From positions 1 to 54,828 of the forward strand of contig CABZEG010000009.1 of assembly GCA_902524655.1 (NCBI GenBank): a stretch of 54,828 bases of DNA, written 5' to 3'. The position numbers and the translations under genes were made by a program. The DNA comes from an uncultured Alphaproteobacteria bacterium. Its GTDB lineage: Bacteria > Pseudomonadota > Alphaproteobacteria > Rhodobacterales > Rhodobacteraceae. Below are positions 8,841 through 16,873 of this stretch, piece by piece; the first letter of the stretch is position 1; every line of letters starts with the position of its first letter. A model generated the notes under the pieces. It was not told where the DNA came from. It ran no database searches and was given only the letters and a program-made list of their open reading frames with translations.

Positions 8841-9019
8841 AGATATTTTTTGACAACACTTTTGACAACAGTTTTTGTGATTTTCCTGATAACTCATCAG
8901 AAGCATGAGAAGGAAAAGAACTATTTTAAAGGGTTATGAAAATCCTGATAACTCCTGATAACAATATCCACGGGTTTTGATCCCGTGTAACGTAGGTTCG
9001 AATCCTACCACCCCAACCA
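8841..9019 (+). repeat. R5: tRNA-Gln-derived attR-like repeat
   Basis: About 179 bp, the copy most like R2, starting with the same AGATATTTTTTGACAACACT. It has both TTTTGACAAC boxes, three CTGATAAC boxes, and an intact anticodon stem-loop (CACGGG-TTTTGAT-CCCGTG region). The T-arm is intact, the discriminator is changed to A (CCCCAACCA), and the variable loop reads TAAC. The conserved leader places the left boundary within a few bases of 8841. Confidence 0.85.
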
Positions 9020-9076
9020 TCTATTGCTAACATTCATTTTAAGTGGTCAATTTGCAAAGCAAAAGCAAATAAAAAT

Positions 9077-9787
9077 TCAATTAGCCATTTTAATGAAAAT
9101 ATCCCCCATACCTCCTCTGACCTCTTTGAGTAGTGTATTATTTCTAAGTGGACAGTAACTTCCAGTTATAACTTCTCTATTTATTTCTTCAATGTCCTTA
9201 GGTGAGCAAATTTTACCTTCGAATAGTACTCCAACTACAAGCCTTCCATTTATTTCAGTCACTCGTTTTTTATTTAGTGAGGTACCAACACAAATGGAAT
9301 CTCTATCGACCTCTTCGGGAAAATCTGATTTTATACAGGGACTTTTTATTGTTAATACGTTAATCAATTCCGTCTTTTCATTAAATGTTTTTTCAAGGAC
9401 CTGCACCTGAACAAATTTCATCACATCACAAGAACAGGGCCAACAACACCTGTAAAGCGAGCCACAAATTAGTTCATCTTCATCCTGGCCTCTAACAGAA
9501 ACAAATTCAGGTTGAGACCCGGGTCGTACAAGTGACCCAGAGACACTGCAATACATTTTATTTTTCTCAAAAAACTCGTCTCTAGATTTCGAATTATCTA
9601 AAATATATTTAAAGAATAGAGCACCCCCCGCATTTCTATTTTTATTTGGAAATATTTTTCCCCAATCTGCTCTTAACTCTTCATAATAACGTATCAATTT
9701 TAAACTATCAGAACTTTGAGGCTCTCCTAAACTTATTGAGGAGGTCAATAAGCACATAACAAAAAGTGTGAAAAGATATCGAGCCAT
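9077..9787 (-). CDS. Secreted Cys-rich protein, unrecognised family
   Basis: A 236-residue protein I do not recognise. The signal peptide is ~1-21 (MARYLFTLFVMCLLTSSISLG). The mature part has a striking cluster YRCCWPCSCD near residues 112-121 plus several further Cys (MYCSV, ICGSL, PCIKSD, ICVGT, ICSPK, YCPL), so it is probably disulphide-bonded or metal-binding in the periplasm. It starts 1 bp after the stop codon of the upstream ASPIC/UnbV gene (both on the - strand), so the two are one operon and the sole payload between R5 and R6. Confidence 0.7.
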   Translation of the reverse strand: MARYLFTLFVMCLLTSSISLGEPQSSDSLKLIRYYEELRADWGKIFPNKNRNAGGALFFKYILDNSKSRDEFFEKNKMYCSVSGSLVRPGSQPEFVSVRGQDEDELICGSLYRCCWPCSCDVMKFVQVQVLEKTFNEKTELINVLTIKSPCIKSDFPEEVDRDSICVGTSLNKKRVTEINGRLVVGVLFEGKICSPKDIEEINREVITGSYCPLRNNTLLKEVRGGMGDIFIKMAN

Positions 9788-9788
9788 A

Positions 9789-11285
9789 TCAATTTTTTTT
9801 ACCTTGGTTGAAAATATATTGATAGTTCAGCTTATCAATTTTGTATTTTGATTGTTGACCGTCAGTCCAATTTATCAGAATGTATTCAATCTCTTCATTT
9901 TCGCGAATTCCAAAATGGGCAACTGGTTCCATCTGGCATAAATACCCAGAGCCTGCATCTATAGTTTTAGCGTGGTTTCTGAAATTTGTCTTAAGTGTTA
10001 CGGTAGCACCTCGCGCTGGTGCATTATAAGAGTTTCTAGGTTCTATTCTTAAATATTGAAAATCGTCCTTAACATTAGCTGAGAAAAGGCTTAATGGTTC
10101 AGGGGCACTTTCACCATGAGCAATCAGTAGCTCCAAAATTCCGTCACCATTTAAATCCGCTACTGCTCCACCAGTGCCCAGACCAGTTTTTTCCAAAGCA
10201 TTCGTCAGTTCCAATAGTTCGAGTTTATTGTTATCAAGAACTCTAAATAATTTATTTGGTTGACCGATATTATTCAAAAATATCTCATCAAAACCATCAT
10301 TATCAAAATCGGCAGATATAACCGTTCTTATTTTTGAAGGTTGTCTGAAATTTAAAGACGCCGTATCGACAAATGTGTTATTTGCATGAGTGTATATTCT
10401 ATGAAAACCATTCCAATTCCCTGTAATAAGATCTAAGCTCCCATTATAACCAATATCAGAGAGAGCCGTTCCTCTTCCATTTTGAAGAGTATCATCGATA
10501 CCATACTCTACAGCTTTGTTAGTATATGAGCCGCCCCAATTTATCAGTAAAAAATTTGGGCCCCGCTCATTAGCAGCAAAAATATCGACTTTTCCTGATA
10601 GAATATGGCCTGCTACGACAGCACGGCCACCAGTCGTAGAATTTATTCCAAGCGAAGGTGCAATGTCTTGGATAATATCATTTTCCAGTTCGTAAAATCT
10701 TGTTGGGCCCCCATAGTTTGAGACATAAATTCCATAGTTACCGTTGCCACGTCTATCAACGCAAGCTACCGACCTACCCGCCGTAAGATTCAATTTTGCC
10801 TGATTTTTTTTTAAACTGAAGATATCGTAAATTGTTTCGTCCGCATCTATTAGACGATCTGAATATTTTTTTGTTCCACTATAAGTATCTGTATTCATGA
10901 AATAAATTTCTTCATATCCATCCTGATCCACATCGCAAGCAACAACTCCAATAGATGACCTTTTTTCATCAGCAAATAGTTCACTAGAATTAATATTTGT
11001 ATATGAACCATCCACATAGCTAAGGGCAAGATTAGGATACCGAAACCCTGTTACTATAAACTCCATTTTTCCATCATCGTTAAAATCTGTTACCGCCACG
11101 CCGTAAGAAAATCTCGGTATGTTATTTTCTATTTTATCGGTAATATTTTGAAAGAACTGAGCATTAGCAGCAAGATTATTTTCAGAAACACCTAAATAAA
11201 CAGCAAAGAAGGCTAGAACAACTTTACATTGTTTTAACGAGAAAATGTGTGCAGCAACTTTTTTAAAAAGTTCTTTTAAATCCAT
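9789..11285 (-). CDS. CRTAC1-like FG-GAP protein with C-terminal ASPIC/UnbV domain
   Basis: A 498-residue protein if started at ATG 11285, which has GGAG ~8 bp upstream; a GTG at 11306 would add seven residues and lacks such a site. A short positive N-terminus and hydrophobic segment (VVLAFFAVYLGV) suggest export. FG-GAP/VCBS repeats follow (DFNDDGKMEFI, DVDQDGYEEIY, DFDNDGFDEIF, DLNGDGILELL). Residues ~410-490 match ASPIC/UnbV (GATVTLKT, GSGYLCQMEPVAHFGI, INWTDGQ). CRTAC1-type proteins are extracellular Ca-binding propellers of unclear function. Co-transcribed with the Cys-rich gene at 9077-9787. Confidence 0.85.
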   Translation of the reverse strand: MDLKELFKKVAAHIFSLKQCKVVLAFFAVYLGVSENNLAANAQFFQNITDKIENNIPRFSYGVAVTDFNDDGKMEFIVTGFRYPNLALSYVDGSYTNINSSELFADEKRSSIGVVACDVDQDGYEEIYFMNTDTYSGTKKYSDRLIDADETIYDIFSLKKNQAKLNLTAGRSVACVDRRGNGNYGIYVSNYGGPTRFYELENDIIQDIAPSLGINSTTGGRAVVAGHILSGKVDIFAANERGPNFLLINWGGSYTNKAVEYGIDDTLQNGRGTALSDIGYNGSLDLITGNWNGFHRIYTHANNTFVDTASLNFRQPSKIRTVISADFDNDGFDEIFLNNIGQPNKLFRVLDNNKLELLELTNALEKTGLGTGGAVADLNGDGILELLIAHGESAPEPLSLFSANVKDDFQYLRIEPRNSYNAPARGATVTLKTNFRNHAKTIDAGSGYLCQMEPVAHFGIRENEEIEYILINWTDGQQSKYKIDKLNYQYIFNQGKKN

Positions 11286-11387
11286 CTTGTTTATTCTCCA
11301 ATACACAGAAGGTATTTTTTAATATTCTTTCTGAGGCAGTGAGTTGAGACCCTATAGTTACTCGATATCAAATAGACTAAAAAGGGA

Positions 11388-11548
11388 AATTGACAACAAT
11401 TTTGACAACAGTTTCTATGATTTTCATCATAACTCACATTAAGCATCAAAAGCATAAGAACTATTTAAAGGATTATGAGAACCCTGATAACAATATCCAT
11501 GGGTTTCGATCCTGTGTACCGAACGTTCGAATTTTACCACACCAGCCA
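11388..11548 (+). repeat. R6: partly decayed tRNA-Gln-derived attR-like repeat
   Basis: About 161 bp, collinear with R2 but shorter. Both TTGACAAC boxes are present (11390-11409), only one CTGATAAC remains before the tRNA part (the tandem pair has collapsed to one), and the anticodon stem-loop is mutated (TGGGTTTCGATCCTG). The T-arm is broken (CGAACGTTCGAATTTTACC) and the end is CACACCAGCCA. More decayed than R2, R4 and R5. Confidence 0.8.
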
Positions 11549-11657
11549 CTAAATCATCAAAAATTATAGTAAAAAGGTCCACGATCAAGCAATTGAAATT
11601 TTGAGAATAATAGTCTAACGTCGATAAAGAAAAGATACGTCAGGTAAAGGAATAATC

Positions 11658-12572
11658 ATGGAGAATATCGGCTCAATAACAACCCTAATAGTTATAGCAT
11701 TAATTATATTAACGATTTACCTCGGCGTTAAGGTAGTACCTCAATCCAAAGTATTTGTTATCGAACGATTTGGTAAATATTACAAAACCTTAAACGCTGG
11801 ACTATCAATAATTGTGCCTTATCTCGATAAGGTCGCACACAAAATTGATATTCTCGAAAGACAACTGGAAGCCCAGAAAATCTCAGTAATCACAAAAGAT
11901 AATGTTGAGGTCGAACTGGAGACCAGCATTTTCTACAGAGTAATAGATGCATCAAGGTCCGTTTACAGAATTTCTAATATTGATCAAGCCTTAAATACTG
12001 AGACATCATCGGTAGTAAGATCTGCAGCAGGAAAGCTTGAACTGGATGAGTTGCAATCAAGCCGAGACCAAATGAATTCAGAAATTGCAAACAGTTTGTC
12101 TCCATCGGCAGAAGTTTGGGGAATAGAAATAACTAGAACTTCTATTACGGATGTGATTGTAGATGATGCAACCAAAGAGGCTCAGCGTCAGCAATTGAAT
12201 GCTGAAAGAAATCGAAGAGCAACTGTCGCTGAAGCAGAAGGACAAAAACAATCAATCCAATTGAAGGCAGACGCAGAATTCTATAAGGCTAAAAAAGAAG
12301 CGGAGGCTGTAAAAGTATCAGCAGACGCTGAAGCATACTCTATAGAAGTTAAAGCCGCAGCAGATGCAAAGCAAACTGCTTTATTAGCCAAAGCCATAAA
12401 AGATAATGGAAAACCTGCAATTGATTTTGAAATAGCAAAGCGACAAGTCGATGCTATAGGTCAACTTACTGCTTCTCAAAATACAAAAACCTTAGTTTTA
12501 CCATCTAATATAAGTGGAATCTTTAGTGCATTCTCTGCGTTGATGGAAACTCTTCCAAAAGAAAAGAAATAG
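11658..12572 (+). CDS. qmcA: SPFH/stomatin-like membrane scaffold protein (QmcA type)
   Basis: A 304-residue protein with one N-terminal membrane helix (~8-25), then a band-7/SPFH domain starting VVPQSKVFVIERFGKYYKTL. A long Ala/Glu/Lys-rich coiled coil follows (~175-240), and the tail resembles the QmcA end (NTKTLVLPSNISG). Members form large ring or cage oligomers in the inner membrane and influence protease and membrane-domain organisation. AAAGGA precedes ATG 11658. The NfeD-like gene begins 4 bp after its stop, the standard SPFH/NfeD operon. This pair is the payload between R6 and R7. Confidence 0.85.
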   Translation: MENIGSITTLIVIALIILTIYLGVKVVPQSKVFVIERFGKYYKTLNAGLSIIVPYLDKVAHKIDILERQLEAQKISVITKDNVEVELETSIFYRVIDASRSVYRISNIDQALNTETSSVVRSAAGKLELDELQSSRDQMNSEIANSLSPSAEVWGIEITRTSITDVIVDDATKEAQRQQLNAERNRRATVAEAEGQKQSIQLKADAEFYKAKKEAEAVKVSADAEAYSIEVKAAADAKQTALLAKAIKDNGKPAIDFEIAKRQVDAIGQLTASQNTKTLVLPSNISGIFSAFSALMETLPKEKK

Positions 12573-12576
12573 GCAA

Positions 12577-12879
12577 ATGGATTACCTATTAATGTTTGTG
12601 TTCATTTTTCAAACTTGGATAGTTATCGGGATAGTTTTTCTTGTTTTTGAATTATTTGATGGAAGTACGATTTTTTTCTTGCCATTAAGTTTAAGTAGCT
12701 TCGTAACCAGCGCATATGTGTTTGCTTTAGAAAATGTGTTTCTTCCCTCTATCTTGTTCTTTGATCAGTGGTATGAACTTTTATTATTTTGGGCAGTCTT
12801 AGGATTACTTTTTTCACTTGTATTAGTTAAGTTTTGGAAGAGGTCTAGTTTTGACGATAGTGATATCAATAATTATTAA
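12577..12879 (+). CDS. NfeD-like small membrane protein
   Basis: A 100-residue protein with three or four hydrophobic helices (~5-25, 28-50, 58-85) and a short charged tail. Its size and its position 4 bp downstream of the stomatin gene match the YbbJ/NfeD1b partners of QmcA, although a C-terminal OB-fold is lacking. Assigned by context and membrane pattern; little sequence signature is otherwise visible. Likely co-translated with the SPFH gene. Confidence 0.65.
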   Translation: MDYLLMFVFIFQTWIVIGIVFLVFELFDGSTIFFLPLSLSSFVTSAYVFALENVFLPSILFFDQWYELLLFWAVLGLLFSLVLVKFWKRSSFDDSDINNY

Positions 12880-12892
12880 TGGGATGAGACGT

Positions 12893-13054
12893 CTGTTTTG
12901 ACAAAAGTTTTCATGATTTTGCTAATAGAGCATAATTATCATGAAAAGATAGGAACTATTTTAAAGGGTTATGAGAAAGCTGATCACTTCTGACTACAAT
13001 AGCCATAGATTCTGATCCACTACACCATAGCTTTCAATCCTATGACGCTAGTCA
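12893..13054 (+). repeat. R7: strongly decayed tRNA-Gln-derived attR-like repeat
   Basis: Collinear with R2 across ~160 bp but with many substitutions: a single TTTTGACAA box, GATTTTGCTAATAGAGCATAA for the CTGATAACGCATAA stretch, and a well-kept AACTATTTTAAAGGGTTATG block. Remnants of the anticodon loop (TAGATTCTGATCC) and T-arm (ATAGCTTTCAATCCTAT) end at GCTAGTCA. It is the most diverged copy and marks the right end of the recognisable array. Confidence 0.7.
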
Positions 13055-13761
13055 CTCGGTTTATTTTCACAAAAACGATCCGTGAGTTTTATGAGTTATC
13101 AACAGGATGATTGATGTGAAGTGAGATATTAGGCCCTTGTTATCACCTGAAAAAATTTTGCTTTCCCCAATTATTATGGGTTTTTCAATTTTTTTTTGAG
13201 CGCTTTATACAAAAGGATCATCAACTACAGGTTTCACAAAATTATTACTTTGAAATGGTGTACCTCTAACGGGATTGTGGGCGGTTTACATAGTTACCAA
13301 CATTACAGTTTGTACAACTACTATCAGTAGTCGGCCGCAGATTGTTCCATAAAAATCTAAAAATTGGCTCTGTTCTTGAACCTTACTTAAACGAAATACT
13401 CTCAAACTTCACAGAATTCAATGTTTAATGCCTTTACCCAATGTGCAAGAATAAACTCATCTTTTTCATTAATATTTTCTACAGCCATCTTGGTATGTTT
13501 CATATTACCCTTTGATCTAAATAAAATATTTATATTATCAAGGTAGTTCCTATTTTGTTTTCAATAACGATTTTCAGAAATTTTTCAATCCTTTTAACTC
13601 ACCACCCTAATATACTAAACGAAAAGTTTGAAATCACAGATCCTGACCGATTAACAGGACTTCTTTACTATATTCATTAAAATTTGTACTACACTGAAAA
13701 TAAAGTATTCTATCTTATCAGGAAGTTAATAGACTAGAATTGTTTAAAAAAGGGAAATGAA
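13055..13761. other. Gene-poor stretch with decayed coding remnants
   Basis: No intact gene is visible over ~700 bp right of R7. The one piece that reads like protein is the minus-strand remnant at 13402-13605, listed separately. The remainder (13055-13401 and 13606-13761) is AT-rich, with several homopolymer T runs, and I see no RNA gene, repeat copy or promoter I can support. It probably represents eroded payload of older integrations. Confidence 0.4.
13402..13605 (-). pseudogene. Frameshifted C-terminal remnant of an unrecognised protein
   Basis: On the minus strand a protein-like tail ends at the TGA at 13402-13404. It reads NRNYLDNINILF, RSKGNMKHTKMAVENINE, then KDEFILAHWVKALNIEFCEV. 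Just upstream, one frame over, comes VKRIEKFLKIVIENK, also protein-like; the two join near 13560 if one base is shifted, and both frames are closed by stops further upstream. No start codon with full length exists. I do not recognise the family. The decay fits its place beside the most degraded repeat R7. Confidence 0.4.
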
Positions 13762-14586
13762 ATGCCTATTTTTAGTGATTTTAAGAGTTTTGAGAAAGAT
13801 GGTTGGGAACAACGTGCTGCGACCTACGGCAAATGGTCAGCGACAAGCCAAATAGTACCCATTGCTGTTGAAGCGTTAAATCTGTCTAGTGTCGATCGCG
13901 TTTTAGAATTAGCGTGTGGCCCGGGTTATGGCACTAGTGAAATTTCGAAAAAAACACAAGATGTCTTAGGAACAGATTTTGCTGATTCGATGATCACTGA
14001 AGCAAAAGCCCTGTATCCAGACCTAGAATTTGAGCAAGCGGACGCCGAGAATCTTAAATTTAGCAACAATAGTTTTGATAAAGTATTTTGTACTTTTGGA
14101 GTTCTTCACTTCGCCCATCCCGATAAGGCACTGAGAGAAGTCTGCAGAGTATTGAGACCAGGCGGGATTTTTGTTTTTACCGTTTGGGCTCCTGTAGAAA
14201 AATCCCCTTTTTTTGGTATTCTTTCGGAGGTTATAAGCCAGCTGGGAAGCTTTGACGTCGGCTTACCAGATGGTCCTCCGATAGATGATTTTAGCGTTAA
14301 AGATCGAGCTTCAACAAAGCTATCTGCACAAGGGTTACTTATGACAAATTTTCAAATGAAAGACAATGTATTTGATACCGGATCCCCTGCATCTGAGATA
14401 CCAAAAATTTACAGAGAGGTGGGTGTCAGGTCAAAAGGCTTACTTGATTTTCAAGATCAAAATAAATTACCTCGAATAGAAACAGAACTTATTTCCAGGT
14501 TTAAAGAATTTGAAGAAGAAGGAACTGTGAAAATGCCATTTCCTTATGTGATTGTTACAGCTCGAAAAGAACAGCAGCATTATTAG
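13762..14586 (+). CDS. Class I SAM-dependent methyltransferase (UbiE/Methyltransf_11 type)
   Basis: A 274-residue cytoplasmic methyltransferase. Motif I LELACGPGYG is at 48-57, the acidic end of strand 2 is GTDFAD, motif II is EFEQADAENLKFSNNSFDKV, and the post-motif is REVCRVLRPGGIFVFTVW. The C-terminal part varies between members and would contact the acceptor, which cannot be named. GGGAAATGAA lies before ATG 13762. It stands alone between the gene-poor stretch and acdS and is not closely similar to the methyltransferase at 5673-7034. Confidence 0.85.
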   Translation: MPIFSDFKSFEKDGWEQRAATYGKWSATSQIVPIAVEALNLSSVDRVLELACGPGYGTSEISKKTQDVLGTDFADSMITEAKALYPDLEFEQADAENLKFSNNSFDKVFCTFGVLHFAHPDKALREVCRVLRPGGIFVFTVWAPVEKSPFFGILSEVISQLGSFDVGLPDGPPIDDFSVKDRASTKLSAQGLLMTNFQMKDNVFDTGSPASEIPKIYREVGVRSKGLLDFQDQNKLPRIETELISRFKEFEEEGTVKMPFPYVIVTARKEQQHY

Positions 14587-14747
14587 GCTATGTTTATGAT
14601 TTGCAAAGATTTGATAAAAGCATCTAGGGTTTTCACTCAACTCTACTCTAATTTGGATCAAGCTGCTTCGACATTTAATTATTGAAATATTTGTGTCTGC
14701 GAACCATTATATTTTAGCTTTATATAAAATTAAAAAATAATCGAAAG

Positions 14748-15764
14748 ATGAACCTTAAAAAATTTAAACGTTATCCTCTTACATTTGGTAAAACACCTAT
14801 TGAGTATCTGCCAAGGCTTACAGAAGCTATTGGAGCTGATGTAAAAATTTACGCAAAAAGGGATGATTGTAACTCTGGCCTTGCAATGGGTGGTAATAAA
14901 CTTAGAAAACTCGAATATATTGTTCCAGACGCAATAGAATCTGGAGCAGACACTTTGGTCTCAATTGGCGGTGTTCAGTCAAATCACACTCGAATGGTTG
15001 CAGCCACGGCTGCGAAAATAGGCATGAAGTGCGTTGTTGTCCAAGAAAGCTGGGTTCCCCATGAGGATGCAGTGTATGACAGAGTAGGAAACATTTTAAT
15101 GACCCGTCTTATGGGGGCAGACAGTAGGTTGGTTGATGAAGGTTTTAATATAGGCATACGCAAAAGTTGGGAAGACGCTATGCAATCTGTTATTGACTCA
15201 GGTGGTAAGCCATATGCAATTCCAGCAGGAGCCTCCGTTCACAAATATGGAGGACTTGGGTATGTTGGGTTTGCTGAGGAAGTTCGTGCTCAAGAAAAAG
15301 ATATGGGCATAAAATTTGATTATATTATTGTATGCTGTGTTACTGGATCTACGCAAGCAGGAATGGTTGTGGGATTTTCGTTAGACGGTCGAGCCAATAA
15401 GGTAATTGGAATAGATGGATCTGGCACACCTGAACAACTGAGAAGTCAGATGTACGGTATTGTTACAAATACTGCTAAATTGGTGGAACTTGACCAAAAA
15501 ATTGCAGATAACCAAATTGTAATTAATCCAGATTATGCTTATCCAGCCTACGGTGTACCCAGCGAAGAAACAAATAACGCTATTAGATTAGCAGCTCAAA
15601 CAGAAGCAATGATAACAGATCCCGTTTATGAAGGAAAATCGATGCAGGGAATGATTGACTTGGCTAGAAAGGGCTTTTTCAAAAAAGGATCTAATATACT
15701 TTATGCACATCTTGGAGGAGCCCCTGCAATTAATGGTTACAGTTATACCTATCGTAATGGATGA
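14748..15764 (+). CDS. acdS: 1-aminocyclopropane-1-carboxylate (ACC) deaminase
   Basis: PLP enzyme that opens the cyclopropane ring of ACC, giving 2-oxobutanoate and ammonia. The 338 residues equal the Pseudomonas enzyme in length and match it nearly throughout ([13 protein letters not shown] start, AHLGGAPA...RNG end). The PLP lysine is K51 in MGGNKLRK, the Ser/Asn pair lies in GGVQSNHTR, and catalytic Tyr-Glu lie in DPVYEGKSM. Glu and Leu at the positions that are Ser and Thr in D-cysteine desulfhydrases are retained, favouring true ACC deaminase. Plant-associated bacteria use it to lower ethylene; in a marine setting ACC would be a nitrogen source (inference). Confidence 0.92.
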   Translation: MNLKKFKRYPLTFGKTPIEYLPRLTEAIGADVKIYAKRDDCNSGLAMGGNKLRKLEYIVPDAIESGADTLVSIGGVQSNHTRMVAATAAKIGMKCVVVQESWVPHEDAVYDRVGNILMTRLMGADSRLVDEGFNIGIRKSWEDAMQSVIDSGGKPYAIPAGASVHKYGGLGYVGFAEEVRAQEKDMGIKFDYIIVCCVTGSTQAGMVVGFSLDGRANKVIGIDGSGTPEQLRSQMYGIVTNTAKLVELDQKIADNQIVINPDYAYPAYGVPSEETNNAIRLAAQTEAMITDPVYEGKSMQGMIDLARKGFFKKGSNILYAHLGGAPAINGYSYTYRNG

Positions 15765-16120
15765 AATCATTTTTTACTTAAGTATAAATAGTTGGGACAG
15801 TAACCCGCTCAAAGGTCGCAAAGAGACGTACTATAAGCTTAATAGAATCTTGGCGCCTAATTGATTTCACTTCCGGTCATATGCCTGAGTCTCTATTCCA
15901 GCCGCTAGTGCCCCAAAACTTGGATATGCAGATTCATCTATAAAAAAATGAATTTAGCACTTATTATCTAACGTAATCATTGCAAGATCCAGACTAACTA
16001 AATAAAATCGTAATTAAGAGCACTTTTTTTCTGATGAAAATTAGAATTATATTAACCAAAGTTCAAACGGTTTTTTTTACTGTTTGATAAGCTGATTTAA
16101 AAAAAAACAGAATCTTTACA
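15765..16120. other. Intergenic stretch with a short coding remnant
   Basis: 356 bp between acdS and otsB. The only protein-like text is on the minus strand at 15867-15944, reading FIDESAYPSFGALAAGIETQ then AYDRK before a stop. It looks like the C-terminal end of a lost gene, too short to assign. The rest is AT-rich with no clear terminator or promoter I can defend. Confidence 0.3.
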
Positions 16121-16870
16121 TTGCCACCAAGGTTTGAAATAAGTTTACTTCCCTTAACGTTAAAAAGTATAGCTCTGTTTCTTGACGTCGACGGTACCCT
16201 GTATGAAATAGAAAAAAGACCAAGTTTGGTTAGGCCTTGTTTCAAATTACAAAAAAAACTGTACCTAATTCGTAATAGGCTTGAAGGTGGGCTTTGTCTT
16301 GTAAGTGGTCGATCAATAGCCGATCTAAACAGAATTTTTGATAGGTATCAAATAACTCTTGCCGGCAATCATGGTGGACAAGTGAAAGATGCGTTGCGAG
16401 ATATAAACTTTTCGACAAATACTAAAAAAGTAGAAAAAATAGCTTTTAAAATTCAAGAGATAGTAAGTGGAAAAGATAATATTGAGATCGAAAACAAGGG
16501 CTCAAATTTAACTGTTCATTTCCGAAACTCGACAAGCGATACAAAAGTTATTAAAAGAAAAATAACAATGCTTTTAAAACATGAGCCCGAGTTAATATAC
16601 CTTGAAGGAAAAGAAGTTCTGGAAATCAAACCTTTATGGTTCAACAAAGGGACGGCAATCTCATATTTTATGAAAACCAAACCCTTTATTAACCGAAAAC
16701 CAATTTTTATCGGTGATGATGTAAGTGATGAAGATGGTTTTGAGACTGTAAACAAAAAAAATGGATGGTCGGTGCGCGTTGGAAAGTTTAAAAAAACGAA
16801 GGCCAATTACTTTTTGCCCAATGTAAAATCTGTTCATAAAATACTGAATCATCTGTTAATGATTAGGTAA
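16121..16870 (+). CDS. otsB: Trehalose-6-phosphate phosphatase
   Basis: HAD-superfamily phosphatase making trehalose from trehalose-6-phosphate. HAD motif I is DVDGT at 22-26. Family marks follow: LVSGRSIADLNRIF, LAGNHGGQVKD, the cap segment, the Lys motif EIKPLWFNKGTAISYF, and motif IV IGDDVSDEDGFETV. The length of 249-250 aa is normal. TTG 16121 is the only start that leaves a usable N-terminus ahead of motif I; the upstream Shine-Dalgarno site is weak. Three bases separate it from otsA, so the pair is an otsBA operon for compatible-solute synthesis. Confidence 0.9.
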   Translation: MPPRFEISLLPLTLKSIALFLDVDGTLYEIEKRPSLVRPCFKLQKKLYLIRNRLEGGLCLVSGRSIADLNRIFDRYQITLAGNHGGQVKDALRDINFSTNTKKVEKIAFKIQEIVSGKDNIEIENKGSNLTVHFRNSTSDTKVIKRKITMLLKHEPELIYLEGKEVLEIKPLWFNKGTAISYFMKTKPFINRKPIFIGDDVSDEDGFETVNKKNGWSVRVGKFKKTKANYFLPNVKSVHKILNHLLMIR

Positions 16871-16873
16871 AAA

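Noticed and set aside
1750-13054. CRISPR array or integron attC array
   Set aside because: Repeats are 1.3-3.8 kb apart with genes between, the core is clearly tRNA-Gln sequence, and payload strands are mixed, unlike CRISPR spacers or oriented attC cassettes.
1-13761. Integrase, transposase or phage structural gene driving the array
   Set aside because: All sizeable frames were read and none has tyrosine-recombinase, serine-recombinase or transposase motifs.
14748-15764. D-cysteine desulfhydrase instead of ACC deaminase
   Set aside because: The Glu after the catalytic Tyr and the Leu in AHLGGAP are those of ACC deaminase, not the Ser and Thr of desulfhydrases.
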